NCBI RefSeq assembly: GCF_001297015.1
Contig: NZ_LIGE01000010.1
Span: 1 to 64,000, forward strand
DNA: 64,000 nucleotides
Direction: 5' to 3'
Source of the DNA: Pseudomonas sp. RIT-PI-r
GTDB lineage: Bacteria; Pseudomonadota; Gammaproteobacteria; Pseudomonadales; Pseudomonadaceae
In this document: positions 10,201-17,433 of the stretch, one piece after another
Position numbering within the stretch: the stretch's first letter is position 1
Layout of the letters: each line of letters begins with the position of its first letter
Program-made: the position numbers and the translations under genes
The notes under the pieces: model-generated
Seen by the model: only the letters and a program-made list of their open reading frames with translations
Database searches by the model: none
Told to the model about the DNA's origin: nothing

Positions 10201-11189
10201 GCCGACAGTTTGATGGAAATGCCCGGGCCTTCATAAATCCCACGACCGTGGGACGCTTTGCCGATCGAGTGGATGGCTTGTTCGTACGACGCCAGGTATT
10301 TCTGCGCGTCGTGCTCGGTCAGCGCCGCTTCACCGAGCATGTCGTAGGAATAACGGAAGCCCTTGGCTTCGAACTTACTCGCGTTGGCCAGCGCTTCGGC
10401 GATGGTTTCGCCGGTGACGAACTGCTCGCCCATCAGGCGCATGGCCATGTCGACGCCCTTGCGGATCATCGGCTCGCCGCTCTTGCCGATGATGCGGCTC
10501 AAGGACGACGTCAGGCCGGCTTCGTTGTGCGTCGAGACCAGTTTGCCGGTCAACAGCAAGCCCCAGGTTGCGGCGTTGACAAACAGCGACGGGCTGTTGC
10601 CCAGGTGTGGGTGCCAGTTGCCGGTGCTGATCTTGTCGCGGATCAGCGCATCGCGAGGGCCCTTGTCCGGGATACGCAGCAGCGCTTCGGCCAGGCACAT
10701 CAGCGCCACGCCTTCCTGGGACGACAGGGAAAATTCCTGCAGCAGACCCTGAACAATGCCTGCACGACCGCCGGCACTTTTCTGGTTACGCAGTTTTTCC
10801 GCGATAGATGCGGCGAGTTTGTTGGTGGCTTCGGCCATTGGCGCTGGCAGGCGAGCCTGCTCGATCAGCATTGGCACCACTTCCGGCTCAGGGCGGCGGT
10901 AAGCGGCAGTGATCGAAGCGCGCAGTACGGATTGCGGCAGGATGCTCTCGGCGAACTCCAGGAAGCACTGGTGTGCGTGATCGGCGTGGACTTCGCCCGC
11001 CTCATCGGCGTCCTTGGCGGTCAAACCGTTCAGCTCGGTCAGGGTTGCACCACCCTCGAGTTTTTCCAGGTAATTGAAAATTGCCTGCTTGATCAGCCAG
11101 TGCGGCGTGCGATCAATCGAGGTTGCGGCGGCCTTCAGGCGCTCGCGGGTTGGGTCATCGAGTTTGACCCCAAGGGTGGTGGTAGCCAT
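7236..11189 (-). CDS. putA: Trifunctional PutA: proline dehydrogenase / P5C dehydrogenase / transcriptional repressor
   Basis: Oxidises proline to glutamate in two steps, and its N-terminus represses the put genes. About 1317 residues, the length of trifunctional PutA. An N-terminal ribbon-helix-helix (TTTLGVKLDDPTRERLKAAA) is followed by the FAD proline dehydrogenase barrel (RLVKGAYWDSEIKRAQ, YEFQCLHGMGEPLYEQ). The aldehyde dehydrogenase domain follows, with IAETGGQNAMIVDSSAL and the catalytic Cys in FDSAGQRCSALR, then a C-terminal domain. The start at 11189 has GAGGATAAAAAT before ATG; an upstream ATG at 11225 lacks this. It is divergent from putP, with six GTTGCA boxes between them, which suggests autorepression. 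Confidence 0.97.
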   Translation of the reverse strand: MATTTLGVKLDDPTRERLKAAATSIDRTPHWLIKQAIFNYLEKLEGGATLTELNGLTAKDADEAGEVHADHAHQCFLEFAESILPQSVLRASITAAYRRPEPEVVPMLIEQARLPAPMAEATNKLAASIAEKLRNQKSAGGRAGIVQGLLQEFSLSSQEGVALMCLAEALLRIPDKGPRDALIRDKISTGNWHPHLGNSPSLFVNAATWGLLLTGKLVSTHNEAGLTSSLSRIIGKSGEPMIRKGVDMAMRLMGEQFVTGETIAEALANASKFEAKGFRYSYDMLGEAALTEHDAQKYLASYEQAIHSIGKASHGRGIYEGPGISIKLSALHPRYSRAQYERVMDELYPRLLSLTLLAKQYDIGLNIDAEEADRLELSLDLLERLCFEPQLTGWNGIGFVIQAYQKRCPYVIDYVIDLARRSRHRLMIRLVKGAYWDSEIKRAQVEGLEGYPVYTRKVYTDVSYIACARKLLSVPEVIYPQFATHNAHTLSAIYHIAGQNYYPGQYEFQCLHGMGEPLYEQVVGKVSEGKLNRPCRVYAPVGTHETLLAYLVRRLLENGANTSFVNRIADQSISIQELVADPVAQIEQMATVEGGFGLPHPRIPLPRDLYGAERANSSGIDMANEHRLASLSCALLATAHTDWKAAPMLGCASSTETPAPVLNPADHRDVVGHVQEATVEDVDNAIQCALNAAPIWQATPPAERAAILERAADLMEGEIQPLMGLLAREAGKTYANAIAEVREAVDFLRYYAVQARNDFSNDAHRPLGPVVCISPWNFPLAIFSGQVAAALAAGNPVLAKPAEQTPLVAAQAVRLLLEAGIPEGVLQLLPGRGETVGAGLVGDERVKGVMFTGSTEVARLLQRNIAGRLDSQGRPIPLIAETGGQNAMIVDSSALTEQVVIDVVSSAFDSAGQRCSALRVLCLQEDSADRVIEMLKGAMAESRLGNPERLSVDIGPVIDAEAKAGIDKHIQGMRDKGRNVYQVAIADTEEVKRGTFVMPTLIELESFDELQREIFGPVLHVVRYKRKEIDQLIGQINASGYGLTLGVHTRIDETIAKVIDNVNAGNVYVNRNIVGAVVGVQPFGGEGLSGTGPKAGGPLYLYRLLATRPTDAIEQSFARGDAVVAPDVRLRDAMSKPLNALKAWAESNKYADLSTLCVQYAAQSQSGITRMLAGPTGEKNSYAILPREHVLCLAEVEGDLLTQLAAVLAVGGSAVWPESDISKALFARLPKEIQARIKLVADWNKDEVVFDAVLHHGHSDQLRGVCQQIAKRAGAIVGVQGLSQGETNIALERLVIERALSVNTAAAGGNASLMTIG

Positions 11190-11261
11190 ATTTTTATCCT
11201 CATGGTTGCCACAGTTGCGTGGCATCAGCTGGCCGCAAGATTAGCCGCGCACTGAAAGAGG

Positions 11262-11277
11262 TGCAACCGGGTGCAAC
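11262..11277. promoter_or_regulatory. Candidate PutA operator, putA-proximal pair
   Basis: Two TGCAAC boxes (11262-11267 and 11272-11277) ten bases apart, in the repeat GGTGCAACCGGGTGCAACCC. GTTGCA is the core recognised by the E. coli PutA ribbon-helix-helix domain. The one-turn spacing would place two dimers on the same face. It is about 73 bp upstream of the putA start. Confidence 0.65.
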
Positions 11278-11428
11278 CCTTTTTTTGTCGGAATAATAGG
11301 CAGCTCGTCAGGAATTATTTTCTGGTACGAAAGTGCTGCTCCTGCTTGGTGCTTTTGCTTCTAGCAAAGGGCCATGACTGCCACAAAAGGGAGCAAAAAC
11401 GGGGTTATTGTCGATAAATCCGACTAGG

Positions 11429-11457
11429 TGCAACTAATTCTCGCGAAACTGGTTGCA
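11429..11457. promoter_or_regulatory. Candidate PutA operator, inverted central pair
   Basis: TGCAAC at 11429-11434 faces GTTGCA at 11452-11457 in an inverted arrangement (AGGTGCAACTA ... TGGTTGCACCT). These are the same core boxes as the putA-proximal pair, lying in the middle of the putA-putP intergenic region. Confidence 0.65.
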
Positions 11458-11470
11458 CCTTATTTGATTT

Positions 11471-11500
11471 GTTGCATAGCATTCGCGCCCTAGGTGCAAC
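11471..11500. promoter_or_regulatory. Candidate PutA operator, putP-side pair
   Basis: GTTGCA at 11471-11476 and TGCAAC at 11495-11500. With the other four, this makes six boxes in the 458-bp region between putA and putP. The rest of the region (11278-11428 and 11501-11647) holds no gene I can support. Confidence 0.6.
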
Positions 11501-11647
11501 CGGGAATAACCCGGTGTACCGGCTGATGGCTTTCCTGGGGAAACATCAGTCCTAAATGCGCGGGATCCCGGATCGTCTGCCAAACGTCGTCGTTTGCGTG
11601 CGGTTCACCACCGCCGCTACATAAAAACAAAGCCAGGGCGTAACTTA

Positions 11648-13132
11648 ATGAGCGTTAGCAATCCAACCCTGATCACGTTCGTGATCTACATCGCAGCAAT
11701 GGTGCTGATCGGCTTCATGGCCTATCGCTCCACCAACAACCTTTCTGACTATATTCTGGGCGGCCGTAGCCTGGGCAGCGTTGTTACGGCGCTATCTGCC
11801 GGTGCTTCCGACATGAGCGGCTGGTTGTTGATGGGCCTGCCGGGCGCCATCTACATGTCCGGTCTGTCCGAAAGCTGGATCGCCATCGGCCTGATCGTCG
11901 GTGCCTACCTGAACTGGTTGTTCGTTGCTGGCCGTCTGCGTGTGCAGACCGAGCACAACGGCGATGCTCTGACCCTGCCGGACTACTTCTCCAGCCGTTT
12001 CGAAGACAAAAGCGGCCTGCTGCGCATCATTTCGGCGATCGTGATTCTGGTGTTCTTCACCATTTACTGCGCTTCCGGCATCGTCGCTGGCGCCCGTCTG
12101 TTCGAAAGCACCTTCGGCATGTCCTACGAGACAGCGCTGTGGGCCGGTGCTGCGGCGACGATTGCCTACACCTTCGTTGGCGGTTTCCTCGCGGTGAGCT
12201 GGACTGACACCGTACAAGCCACGCTGATGATTTTCGCGCTGATCCTCACGCCGATCATCGTCCTGCTGGCCACCGGCGGCGTCGACACCACGTTCCTCGC
12301 TATCGAAGCCAACGATCCAAGCAACTTCGACATGCTCAAAGGCACCACTTTCATCGGCATCATCTCGCTGATGGGCTGGGGTCTGGGCTACTTCGGTCAG
12401 CCGCACATTCTGGCGCGCTTCATGGCCGCTGACTCGGTGAAGTCGATTGCCAACGCCCGTCGCATCTCCATGACCTGGATGATCCTGTGCCTGGGCGGCA
12501 CCGTGGCTGTGGGCTTCTTCGGTATCGCTTACTTCTCGGCACACCCGGAAGTTGCCGGTCCCGTGACCGAGAACCACGAGCGCGTGTTCATCGAACTGGC
12601 CAAGATCCTCTTCAACCCATGGATTGCCGGTGTGTTGCTGTCGGCGATTCTGGCGGCTGTGATGAGTACCCTGAGCTGCCAGTTGCTGGTGTGCTCGAGC
12701 GCCCTGACCGAAGACTTCTACAAAACCTTCCTGCGTAAATCCGCCTCCCAGGTTGAACTGGTCTGGGTCGGCCGCGCCATGGTGCTGTTGGTTGCACTGA
12801 TCGCCATCGGCCTGGCTGCCAACCCGGAAAACCGCGTACTGGGCCTGGTGTCCTACGCTTGGGCTGGTTTCGGTGCTGCGTTCGGTCCGGTGGTGCTGAT
12901 TTCGGTGATCTGGAAAGGCATGACCCGCGACGGCGCACTGGCCGGTATCCTGGTCGGCGCGATCACCGTGGTGGTCTGGAAGCATTTCGAACTGCTGGGT
13001 CTGTACGAAATCATTCCGGGCTTCATCTTCGCCAGCCTGGCCATCTTCATCGTCAGCAAACTCGGCGCGCCGACTGCTGGCATGGTGCAGCGCTTCGAAG
13101 CGGCGGAAAAAGATTTCCACCTGAACAAGTGA
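11648..13132 (+). CDS. putP: Sodium/proline symporter
   Basis: Imports proline with Na+ across the inner membrane to feed PutA. 494 residues, close to E. coli PutP, with the sodium:solute symporter pattern of about 13 hydrophobic segments. Family motifs are NNLSDYILGGRSLGSVVTAL and SAGASDMSGWLLMGLPGAIY near the N-terminus, then GWGLGYFGQPHILARFMAA and AVMSTLSCQLLVCSSALTED. The ATG at 11648 (MSVSNPTL) is chosen; an upstream in-frame ATG at 11594 would add a polar, unlikely leader. It is divergent from putA, and a strong terminator follows. Confidence 0.96.
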   Translation: MSVSNPTLITFVIYIAAMVLIGFMAYRSTNNLSDYILGGRSLGSVVTALSAGASDMSGWLLMGLPGAIYMSGLSESWIAIGLIVGAYLNWLFVAGRLRVQTEHNGDALTLPDYFSSRFEDKSGLLRIISAIVILVFFTIYCASGIVAGARLFESTFGMSYETALWAGAAATIAYTFVGGFLAVSWTDTVQATLMIFALILTPIIVLLATGGVDTTFLAIEANDPSNFDMLKGTTFIGIISLMGWGLGYFGQPHILARFMAADSVKSIANARRISMTWMILCLGGTVAVGFFGIAYFSAHPEVAGPVTENHERVFIELAKILFNPWIAGVLLSAILAAVMSTLSCQLLVCSSALTEDFYKTFLRKSASQVELVWVGRAMVLLVALIAIGLAANPENRVLGLVSYAWAGFGAAFGPVVLISVIWKGMTRDGALAGILVGAITVVVWKHFELLGLYEIIPGFIFASLAIFIVSKLGAPTAGMVQRFEAAEKDFHLNK

Positions 13133-13156
13133 TTGTTCTGAGCTAGCGCTCACGCG

Positions 13157-13195
13157 AAAACGGCCCGTTTCCTACAGGAGGCGGGCCGTTTTTTT
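13157..13195 (+). terminator. Rho-independent terminator of putP
   Basis: AAAACGGCCCG pairs with CGGGCCGTTTTTTT around a loop of about 14 bases, giving a stem followed by seven Ts, 25 bp after the putP stop. Confidence 0.9.
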
Positions 13196-13229
13196 GTGTC
13201 TGTGATTTATCTGATTCACCGCGCTCCCC

Positions 13230-13320
13230 TGTAGGAGTGAGCCTGCTCGCGATAGCGTTGTGTCAGTCGACATCAATGCTGAATGTCAGACCGCTATCGC
13301 GAGCAGGCTCACTCCTACAG
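13230..13320. repeat. REPIN downstream of putP
   Basis: Left arm from TGTAGGAGTGAGCCTGCTCG, right arm ending GCAGGCTCACTCCTACAG; about 91 bp with an internal spacer. It is the same family as 7100-7186. The following stretch 13321-13484 holds only the vgrG leader; nothing else was recognised in it. Confidence 0.9.
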
Positions 13321-13484
13321 GGTATGGTGGTGGGTTTGGGGGATTTGTCTGTAGTTGAAGGCGCTGCTTTTTGCAGGGTTTTTCAACAATAGAAGTAGGA
13401 GAAATCTGATTTTCCCGTCACCCATTCATCACCCCTTGCCCCTCATGCAGAATCGCCCGCCCTCACACTGCAGAGAGACATCGG

Positions 13485-15500
13485 ATGTTCGCGCCTGCCA
13501 ATCAACCGCGTTTCACGTTGACCCTCGAAGGCGCCCAGCATGACCTCAAAGTCCTTGAGTTCACGGGCAAGGAAGCCATCAGCCAACCGTTTCGTTTCGA
13601 GCTGGAACTGGTCAGTGAGCGGCCCGATCTGGACCTCGAAAGCCTGCTGCACTGTCAGGCGTTTCTGAGTTTTGATGCTCAGGGCTCCGGCGTTCACGGT
13701 CAGATTTATCAGGTCGGGCAGGGCGATTCCGGGAAACGTCTGACGCGTTATCACTTAAGCCTTGTCCCGCGTCTGGCGTACCTCGCGCACCGCATCAATC
13801 AGCGGATCTTTCAGCATCAAACAGTGCCGCAAATCGTCGCGCAGGTACTCAAGGATCACTCGATCCTGCGCGATGCTTTTGAATTCCGCCTCGGCAGTGA
13901 ATACCCGCCGCGTGAATATTGCGTGCAGTACGCCGAGAGTGATCTGGCGTTCATTCAGCGGCTGTGTGCCGAAGTCGGCATTCATTACCACTTTCAGCAC
14001 AGTCCTGAAGGACATGTTTTGGTGTTCGGCGATGATCAGACGGTGTTTCCACGCCTCGCCGAACCAACGTTGTATTTGCCGGGCAGCGGCATGGCCGGTG
14101 GCGCGCCGGCGATCAATCGTTTCAACGTTCGCGTGGAAACCCGCACCAGCGTGGTGACCCGACGCGATTACAACTTCATCAAGCCGCGGCTGCAGTTGCA
14201 AAGCCGTGTCGACGGCGAGCAGCGCCCGGTGCTCGAGGACTATCACTTCCCCGGCCAATTCAACGATCGTGAAACCGGCAAGCACCTCGCTCAGCGGGCA
14301 CTTGAGCGACATGTCGCCGATTTCCGTCAGGCCGAGGGCATCAGCGACGAATCCGCGTTGGTTTGCGGACATTTCCTGCAATTGATCGACCATCCGCGCC
14401 ACGACTGGAATGACCTGTGGCTGCTGACCACGGTTGAACACCATGGTCGCCAGCCGCAAGTGCTGGAGGAGTCGGTGACCAGCGATGGCGAAGCTTTCCA
14501 GGGTTACCGTAATACCTTTCTCGCGACGCCATGGGACGTGTTCTTCCGCCCGGCGCTGGGGCCGGAGAAGCCGCGCATGCTTGGCTATCAACCGGCGGTG
14601 GTAACCGGGCCGAGCGATACGGAAATCCACTGCGACGAGTACGGTCGGGTCAAGGTGCAACTGGCCTGGGATCGCGACGGCGAGTTGAACGAACATTCCA
14701 GTTGCTGGCTGCGCGTGGCCACTAACTGGGCCCATGACCGTTACGGCAGCGTGTTGATTCCGCGAGTCGGCATGGAAGTACTGATCGGCTTCATCGATGC
14801 CGACGCCGACAAACCGCTGGTGATGGGTTGTCTGCCCAACGCCGCGACACCGGTGCCGCTGGATCTACCGGCGGACAAGACCCGCAGCATTTTCCGTAGC
14901 CAGAGCAGCCCCGGCGGGGGCGGCTACAACGAACTGCGCATCGAGGATCGCAAGGGCGCCGAAGAAATCTACCTGCGCGCCCAGCGCAACTGGACGCAGC
15001 ATGTGTTGCACGACCAGCAAGTGCAGGTCGACAACCAGCGCAGCATTGTCGTCACCGGCATCGCCAAACATGAATTGAAGGCCGACGAACGACGCATCAC
15101 CCACGGCCAGCGGCAGACCGAAGTGAAGCAGGACGATCATCTGACGGTGGCGGGCGATCGGCATATCCGCGTGAGCAATCAGGCGACCAGCGCCAGTGCG
15201 CAGTTCCACGTCAGCGCCGGTCAGCAAGTGGTCATTGACGGTGGCGCGAGTGCGACGATTCAGGCCGGCGGGCAATGGATCAACATCGGCCCCGGCGGCA
15301 TTTTCAGCAGCGTGCCGATTGTTGTAGGTGGGGCGCCGATGGCAGCGATGAATGCAGCGCCGGTTGTCCCGGGATTACCGGAGAAACTCGCCGCCGCGCC
15401 GGCAGCCATGCTGACCGCCGCACAAATCATGAGCTTCAAGGGTGATGCGCCATTCTGCGAAGAGTGCGAGCGTTGCAAGGACGGTCTCTGTGCAGCCTGA
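13485..15500 (+). CDS. vgrG: Type VI secretion tip protein VgrG
   Basis: Trimeric spike at the tip of the T6SS tube that carries effectors. 671 residues. The gp27-like head includes FTGKEAISQPFRFELELVSE and REYCVQYAESDLAFIQRLCA, followed by the gp5-like OB fold (DTEIHCDEYGRVKVQLAWDR, WAHDRYGSVLIPRVGMEV) and a beta-helix needle. No toxin extension is fused, but the last residues are cysteine-rich: FCEECERCKDGLCAA (C-x2-C-x2-C-x4-C). The ATG at 13485 follows GAGAGAC. It overlaps the DUF4123 gene by 11 bp. No tss or hcp genes are in the window, so this is an orphan vgrG locus served by machinery elsewhere. Confidence 0.95.
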   Translation: MFAPANQPRFTLTLEGAQHDLKVLEFTGKEAISQPFRFELELVSERPDLDLESLLHCQAFLSFDAQGSGVHGQIYQVGQGDSGKRLTRYHLSLVPRLAYLAHRINQRIFQHQTVPQIVAQVLKDHSILRDAFEFRLGSEYPPREYCVQYAESDLAFIQRLCAEVGIHYHFQHSPEGHVLVFGDDQTVFPRLAEPTLYLPGSGMAGGAPAINRFNVRVETRTSVVTRRDYNFIKPRLQLQSRVDGEQRPVLEDYHFPGQFNDRETGKHLAQRALERHVADFRQAEGISDESALVCGHFLQLIDHPRHDWNDLWLLTTVEHHGRQPQVLEESVTSDGEAFQGYRNTFLATPWDVFFRPALGPEKPRMLGYQPAVVTGPSDTEIHCDEYGRVKVQLAWDRDGELNEHSSCWLRVATNWAHDRYGSVLIPRVGMEVLIGFIDADADKPLVMGCLPNAATPVPLDLPADKTRSIFRSQSSPGGGGYNELRIEDRKGAEEIYLRAQRNWTQHVLHDQQVQVDNQRSIVVTGIAKHELKADERRITHGQRQTEVKQDDHLTVAGDRHIRVSNQATSASAQFHVSAGQQVVIDGGASATIQAGGQWINIGPGGIFSSVPIVVGGAPMAAMNAAPVVPGLPEKLAAAPAAMLTAAQIMSFKGDAPFCEECERCKDGLCAA

Positions 15501-16203
15501 TTTTCTTTTGCCTGCTGATTGGTTGGCGCGGGAGCCGTTGAAAGTGTCCGAGCAATTGTTCGTGGTGTTCAGCAATGCCAGCGAGGCGAAGCCGCTTGAG
15601 GCCTGGCCAGAAGCGGCGAGTCCGATCTGGGCCGAGACGATCTATGCCGAGTGGGATGCGGTGATGCCTTACGTGGGAATTGTCGCCGCCGACAGTGAGT
15701 TTCTGCATTGGATCGCAACCAACGAGTCACAGGATTGGGGTTGGCTGGCGGTTTCTTCGGCGAGCCTTGAAGAGGTGGTGGCGCACTTTCGCAGCCTGAC
15801 CCAAGTGCTGATGCCTGGCGGCAAAACGGTGTTTTTTCGTTTTTGGGACGGGCGGTTTCTGTTGCCGATTCTTCAGGCCGGTGAGATGGATGCGGCGCAA
15901 CTGTTTGCGCTGATCGGGCGTTGTTTGATCAATGGTCAGGCGCTGGAAATTGGTGGCAGGGCGCAGGTTTCGGGGCGGATATTTCCTTGGTGGCAGGTGC
16001 CGGAATCGGTGCTGGCGCAGCAGGGTAATGACGTTCGAACGGCTAATGCGTTGCAGTGGTTGAGCGAAGAATATCCGGTTCTTTTCGAGGCCTTTCCCGA
16101 GGCGGTTTTGCGTTGCAAGGTGAGGCGGTTTTTTCAGGTTTCAATGTCGGAAGAATCGTCGCAATCGGCGTTGCTGGCGTTTTTGCTGGCAGAGTCGGAG
16201 TGA
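15490..16203 (+). CDS. DUF4123 domain protein, T6SS effector adaptor/chaperone
   Basis: DUF4123 (Tap/TEC-type) proteins bind an effector and load it onto the cognate VgrG. 237 residues; typical features are an N-terminal IVAADSEFLHWIATNES-WGW segment and LMPGGKTVFFRFWDGRFLLP, followed by a helical tail. Translation probably starts at GTG 15490, just after AAGGACGG at about 15477, inside the vgrG 3' end; an ATG at 15442 would create a longer overlap. Overlap with vgrG implies co-translation. An effector gene is expected directly downstream, but none is recognisable before 16540. Confidence 0.88.
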   Translation: MQPDFLLPADWLAREPLKVSEQLFVVFSNASEAKPLEAWPEAASPIWAETIYAEWDAVMPYVGIVAADSEFLHWIATNESQDWGWLAVSSASLEEVVAHFRSLTQVLMPGGKTVFFRFWDGRFLLPILQAGEMDAAQLFALIGRCLINGQALEIGGRAQVSGRIFPWWQVPESVLAQQGNDVRTANALQWLSEEYPVLFEAFPEAVLRCKVRRFFQVSMSEESSQSALLAFLLAESE

Positions 16204-16472
16204 GTTTTCGGGGCGAAGGTCTCGGACGATTCCTTCGAGTTGCGGCGGTTTTCATGAACTGGTGGGCGGTGGGTTGCAGGGATAGTCTTTTCGTTGTCAC
16301 TGCGAGAGCGGTGACAGGGCGTAGGACCCCTGTGAAATTCACCGCGCACCAGCGTTGTCGTTTGATTGCGGCACTTAATATGTGTCCGTAGCATCGTTTG
16401 CGGCAGCTGTGCGCGGGAACGCTTCGGCGTGACTGAGTTTGGTGGGTTTCTCAGTTTCCTACTCTCGCGTAC
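16204..16472 (+). other. Intergenic stretch without a supportable gene
   Basis: Between the DUF4123 gene and the structured leader. It contains GTCAC...GTGAC (in GTCACTGCGAGAGCGGTGAC, about 16297-16316) as a small hairpin. Frames that read through are continuations of antisense or shadow frames. It could be the remnant of a lost effector or a long 5' leader; I cannot tell which. Confidence 0.4.
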
Positions 16473-16511
16473 GGCTGCCACCTATACCCGTAGGAAGGTC
16501 ACTTGGCAGCC
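16473..16511 (+). ncRNA. Candidate structured 5' leader (hairpin) before the small gene
   Basis: GGCTGCCA (16473-16480) pairs perfectly with TGGCAGCC (16504-16511). Inside, CCTA (16481-16484) can pair with TAGG (16491-16494) around TACCCG, leaving AAGGTCACT unpaired. It ends 28 bp before the ATG at 16540 and 13 bp before the GAGGT ribosome site. I have an uncertain recollection of similar leaders before related small Pseudomonas genes. Confidence 0.5.
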
Positions 16512-16539
16512 TCTCTAAACCTACTGAGGTAAAACTGAT

Positions 16540-16860
16540 ATGACTATGCTTAAACCCGATCCACCCTACGAAAAAATCATCCCCCATCCCGACAACCGCT
16601 TCATGGCCCTCACCGGCAATTGCAGTGACATGCCGACTCTGTTCATCGACACCCACGTGCCCCTCGACATCCTCATGGACGCCGCCAACCACCGTTTGCG
16701 CGCCGTGATCCAGGTGCTGGAAAACATGTGCATGCGCGGCTCGGTCGAATGCGACTCCGTCATCCTCAGCGACTTCGCCCAGCTCTGCGTAATTCCTTTG
16801 CGCGACGGCTGTGATGTGCTCGATGTCATCGGCAGGCGCCTGCGCAGCATGACCGCCTGA
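16540..16860 (+). CDS. Small DUF6124/DUF3077-like protein, function unknown
   Basis: 106 residues, no signal peptide or membrane segment. The N-terminus is proline-rich (MTMLKPDPPYEKIIPHPDN), followed by a helical core (PLDILMDAANHRLRAVIQVL) and a C-terminal helix (LRDGCDVLDVIGRRLRSM). The layout (KPDPP start, 'AA..L.A...VLE' helix, terminal helix) resembles the small Pseudomonas proteins annotated DUF3077/DUF6124; the match is by eye and moderate. The start follows GAGGT. The gene has its own structured leader and is probably a separate unit from vgrG. A role as T6SS immunity or effector cannot be excluded, but nothing in the sequence supports one. Confidence 0.6.
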   Translation: MTMLKPDPPYEKIIPHPDNRFMALTGNCSDMPTLFIDTHVPLDILMDAANHRLRAVIQVLENMCMRGSVECDSVILSDFAQLCVIPLRDGCDVLDVIGRRLRSMTA

Positions 16861-16862
16861 AA

Positions 16863-16949
16863 AAGATCAAAAGATCGCAGCCTGCGGCAGCTCCTACACC
16901 GGAATAACGTTCACCCTGTAGGAGCTGCCGAAGGCTGCGATCTTTTGAT
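16863..16949. repeat. REPIN of the GATCGCAGCCTGCGG family
   Basis: AAAGATCGCAGCCTGCGGCA ... mirrored by a right arm GTAGGAGCTGCCGAAGGCTG then CGATCTTTTGAT. It lies between the convergent small gene and the Tai4-like gene and can act as a bidirectional terminator. Confidence 0.9.
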
Positions 16950-16968
16950 GTTGATGGCGATCGGAGCG

Positions 16969-17382
16969 TCAGTCGGAAATGTACGCGTCCTGAGTGTTGA
17001 TAAAGCGGTTGAACGCCTCGGAGTTGTAGACCTTCAGGCACGCAAGGAACACTACTTTTTCATTCGAGTATTTGCTGTTTGAAGATGTCTGCTCGTAAGC
17101 CGTTAATACGTAGCTTCGGGTTTCTTTGTAGGGATCGTGCAGCACCTGCAGTGTGTCTTCATTTTGCAGAATGGTATGCATGCCTTTGCCCATGAACGAA
17201 TAAGCATTGGCGGACAGTGCAATGTCTTTTTCCAGCGCGGAGCGTTCGTTGAATGGCTTTAGAATGCAGTGGCTCAGGCCGTAGTTCTTTAGTGTCTGGC
17301 GTGCCTGTTCAATGTGGGTTTCGTCGGCAAGGGCGAGGTATGGGCCAAGCAGGCTGAATAAGCAGATGATCAGATATCGCAT
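16969..17382 (-). CDS. Periplasmic Tai4-like T6SS amidase immunity protein
   Basis: 137 residues with a clear signal peptide (MRYLIICLFSLLGPYLALA, then DETH), so periplasmic. The mature part is helical with two cysteines (about C39 and C115). It shows a pattern I associate with the Tai4 family: NYGLSHCI, then KDIALSANAYSFMGKG, then FLACLKVYNSEAFNRFI, QDAYI at the end. Tai4 proteins neutralise the peptidoglycan amidase Tae4. No Tae4-like gene is adjacent, so this would be an orphan immunity gene near the vgrG locus. AGGAAG precedes the start. Family assignment is by motif and is the main uncertainty. Confidence 0.68.
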   Translation of the reverse strand: MRYLIICLFSLLGPYLALADETHIEQARQTLKNYGLSHCILKPFNERSALEKDIALSANAYSFMGKGMHTILQNEDTLQVLHDPYKETRSYVLTAYEQTSSNSKYSNEKVVFLACLKVYNSEAFNRFINTQDAYISD

Positions 17383-17433
17383 GAGTTTTTGACTTCCTGT
17401 CGCTTATGTTTTGCCAGTGTAATGCCATAAAAG

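Noticed and set aside
8496..11255. A 919-codon open frame antisense to putA
   Set aside because: High-GC codon bias leaves long antisense frames; the minus-strand protein is unmistakable PutA and the antisense product has no recognisable motif.
11323..11338. Possible sigma-54 promoter (TGGTACG...TGCT) toward putP
   Set aside because: The GG to GC spacing is one base short of the required ten, so it does not fit the -24/-12 rule.
16204..16391. Possible small effector or gene remnant after the DUF4123 gene
   Set aside because: The only frame starts inside the DUF4123 gene, has no ribosome site at an internal ATG, and shows no domain; recorded as an unexplained gap instead.
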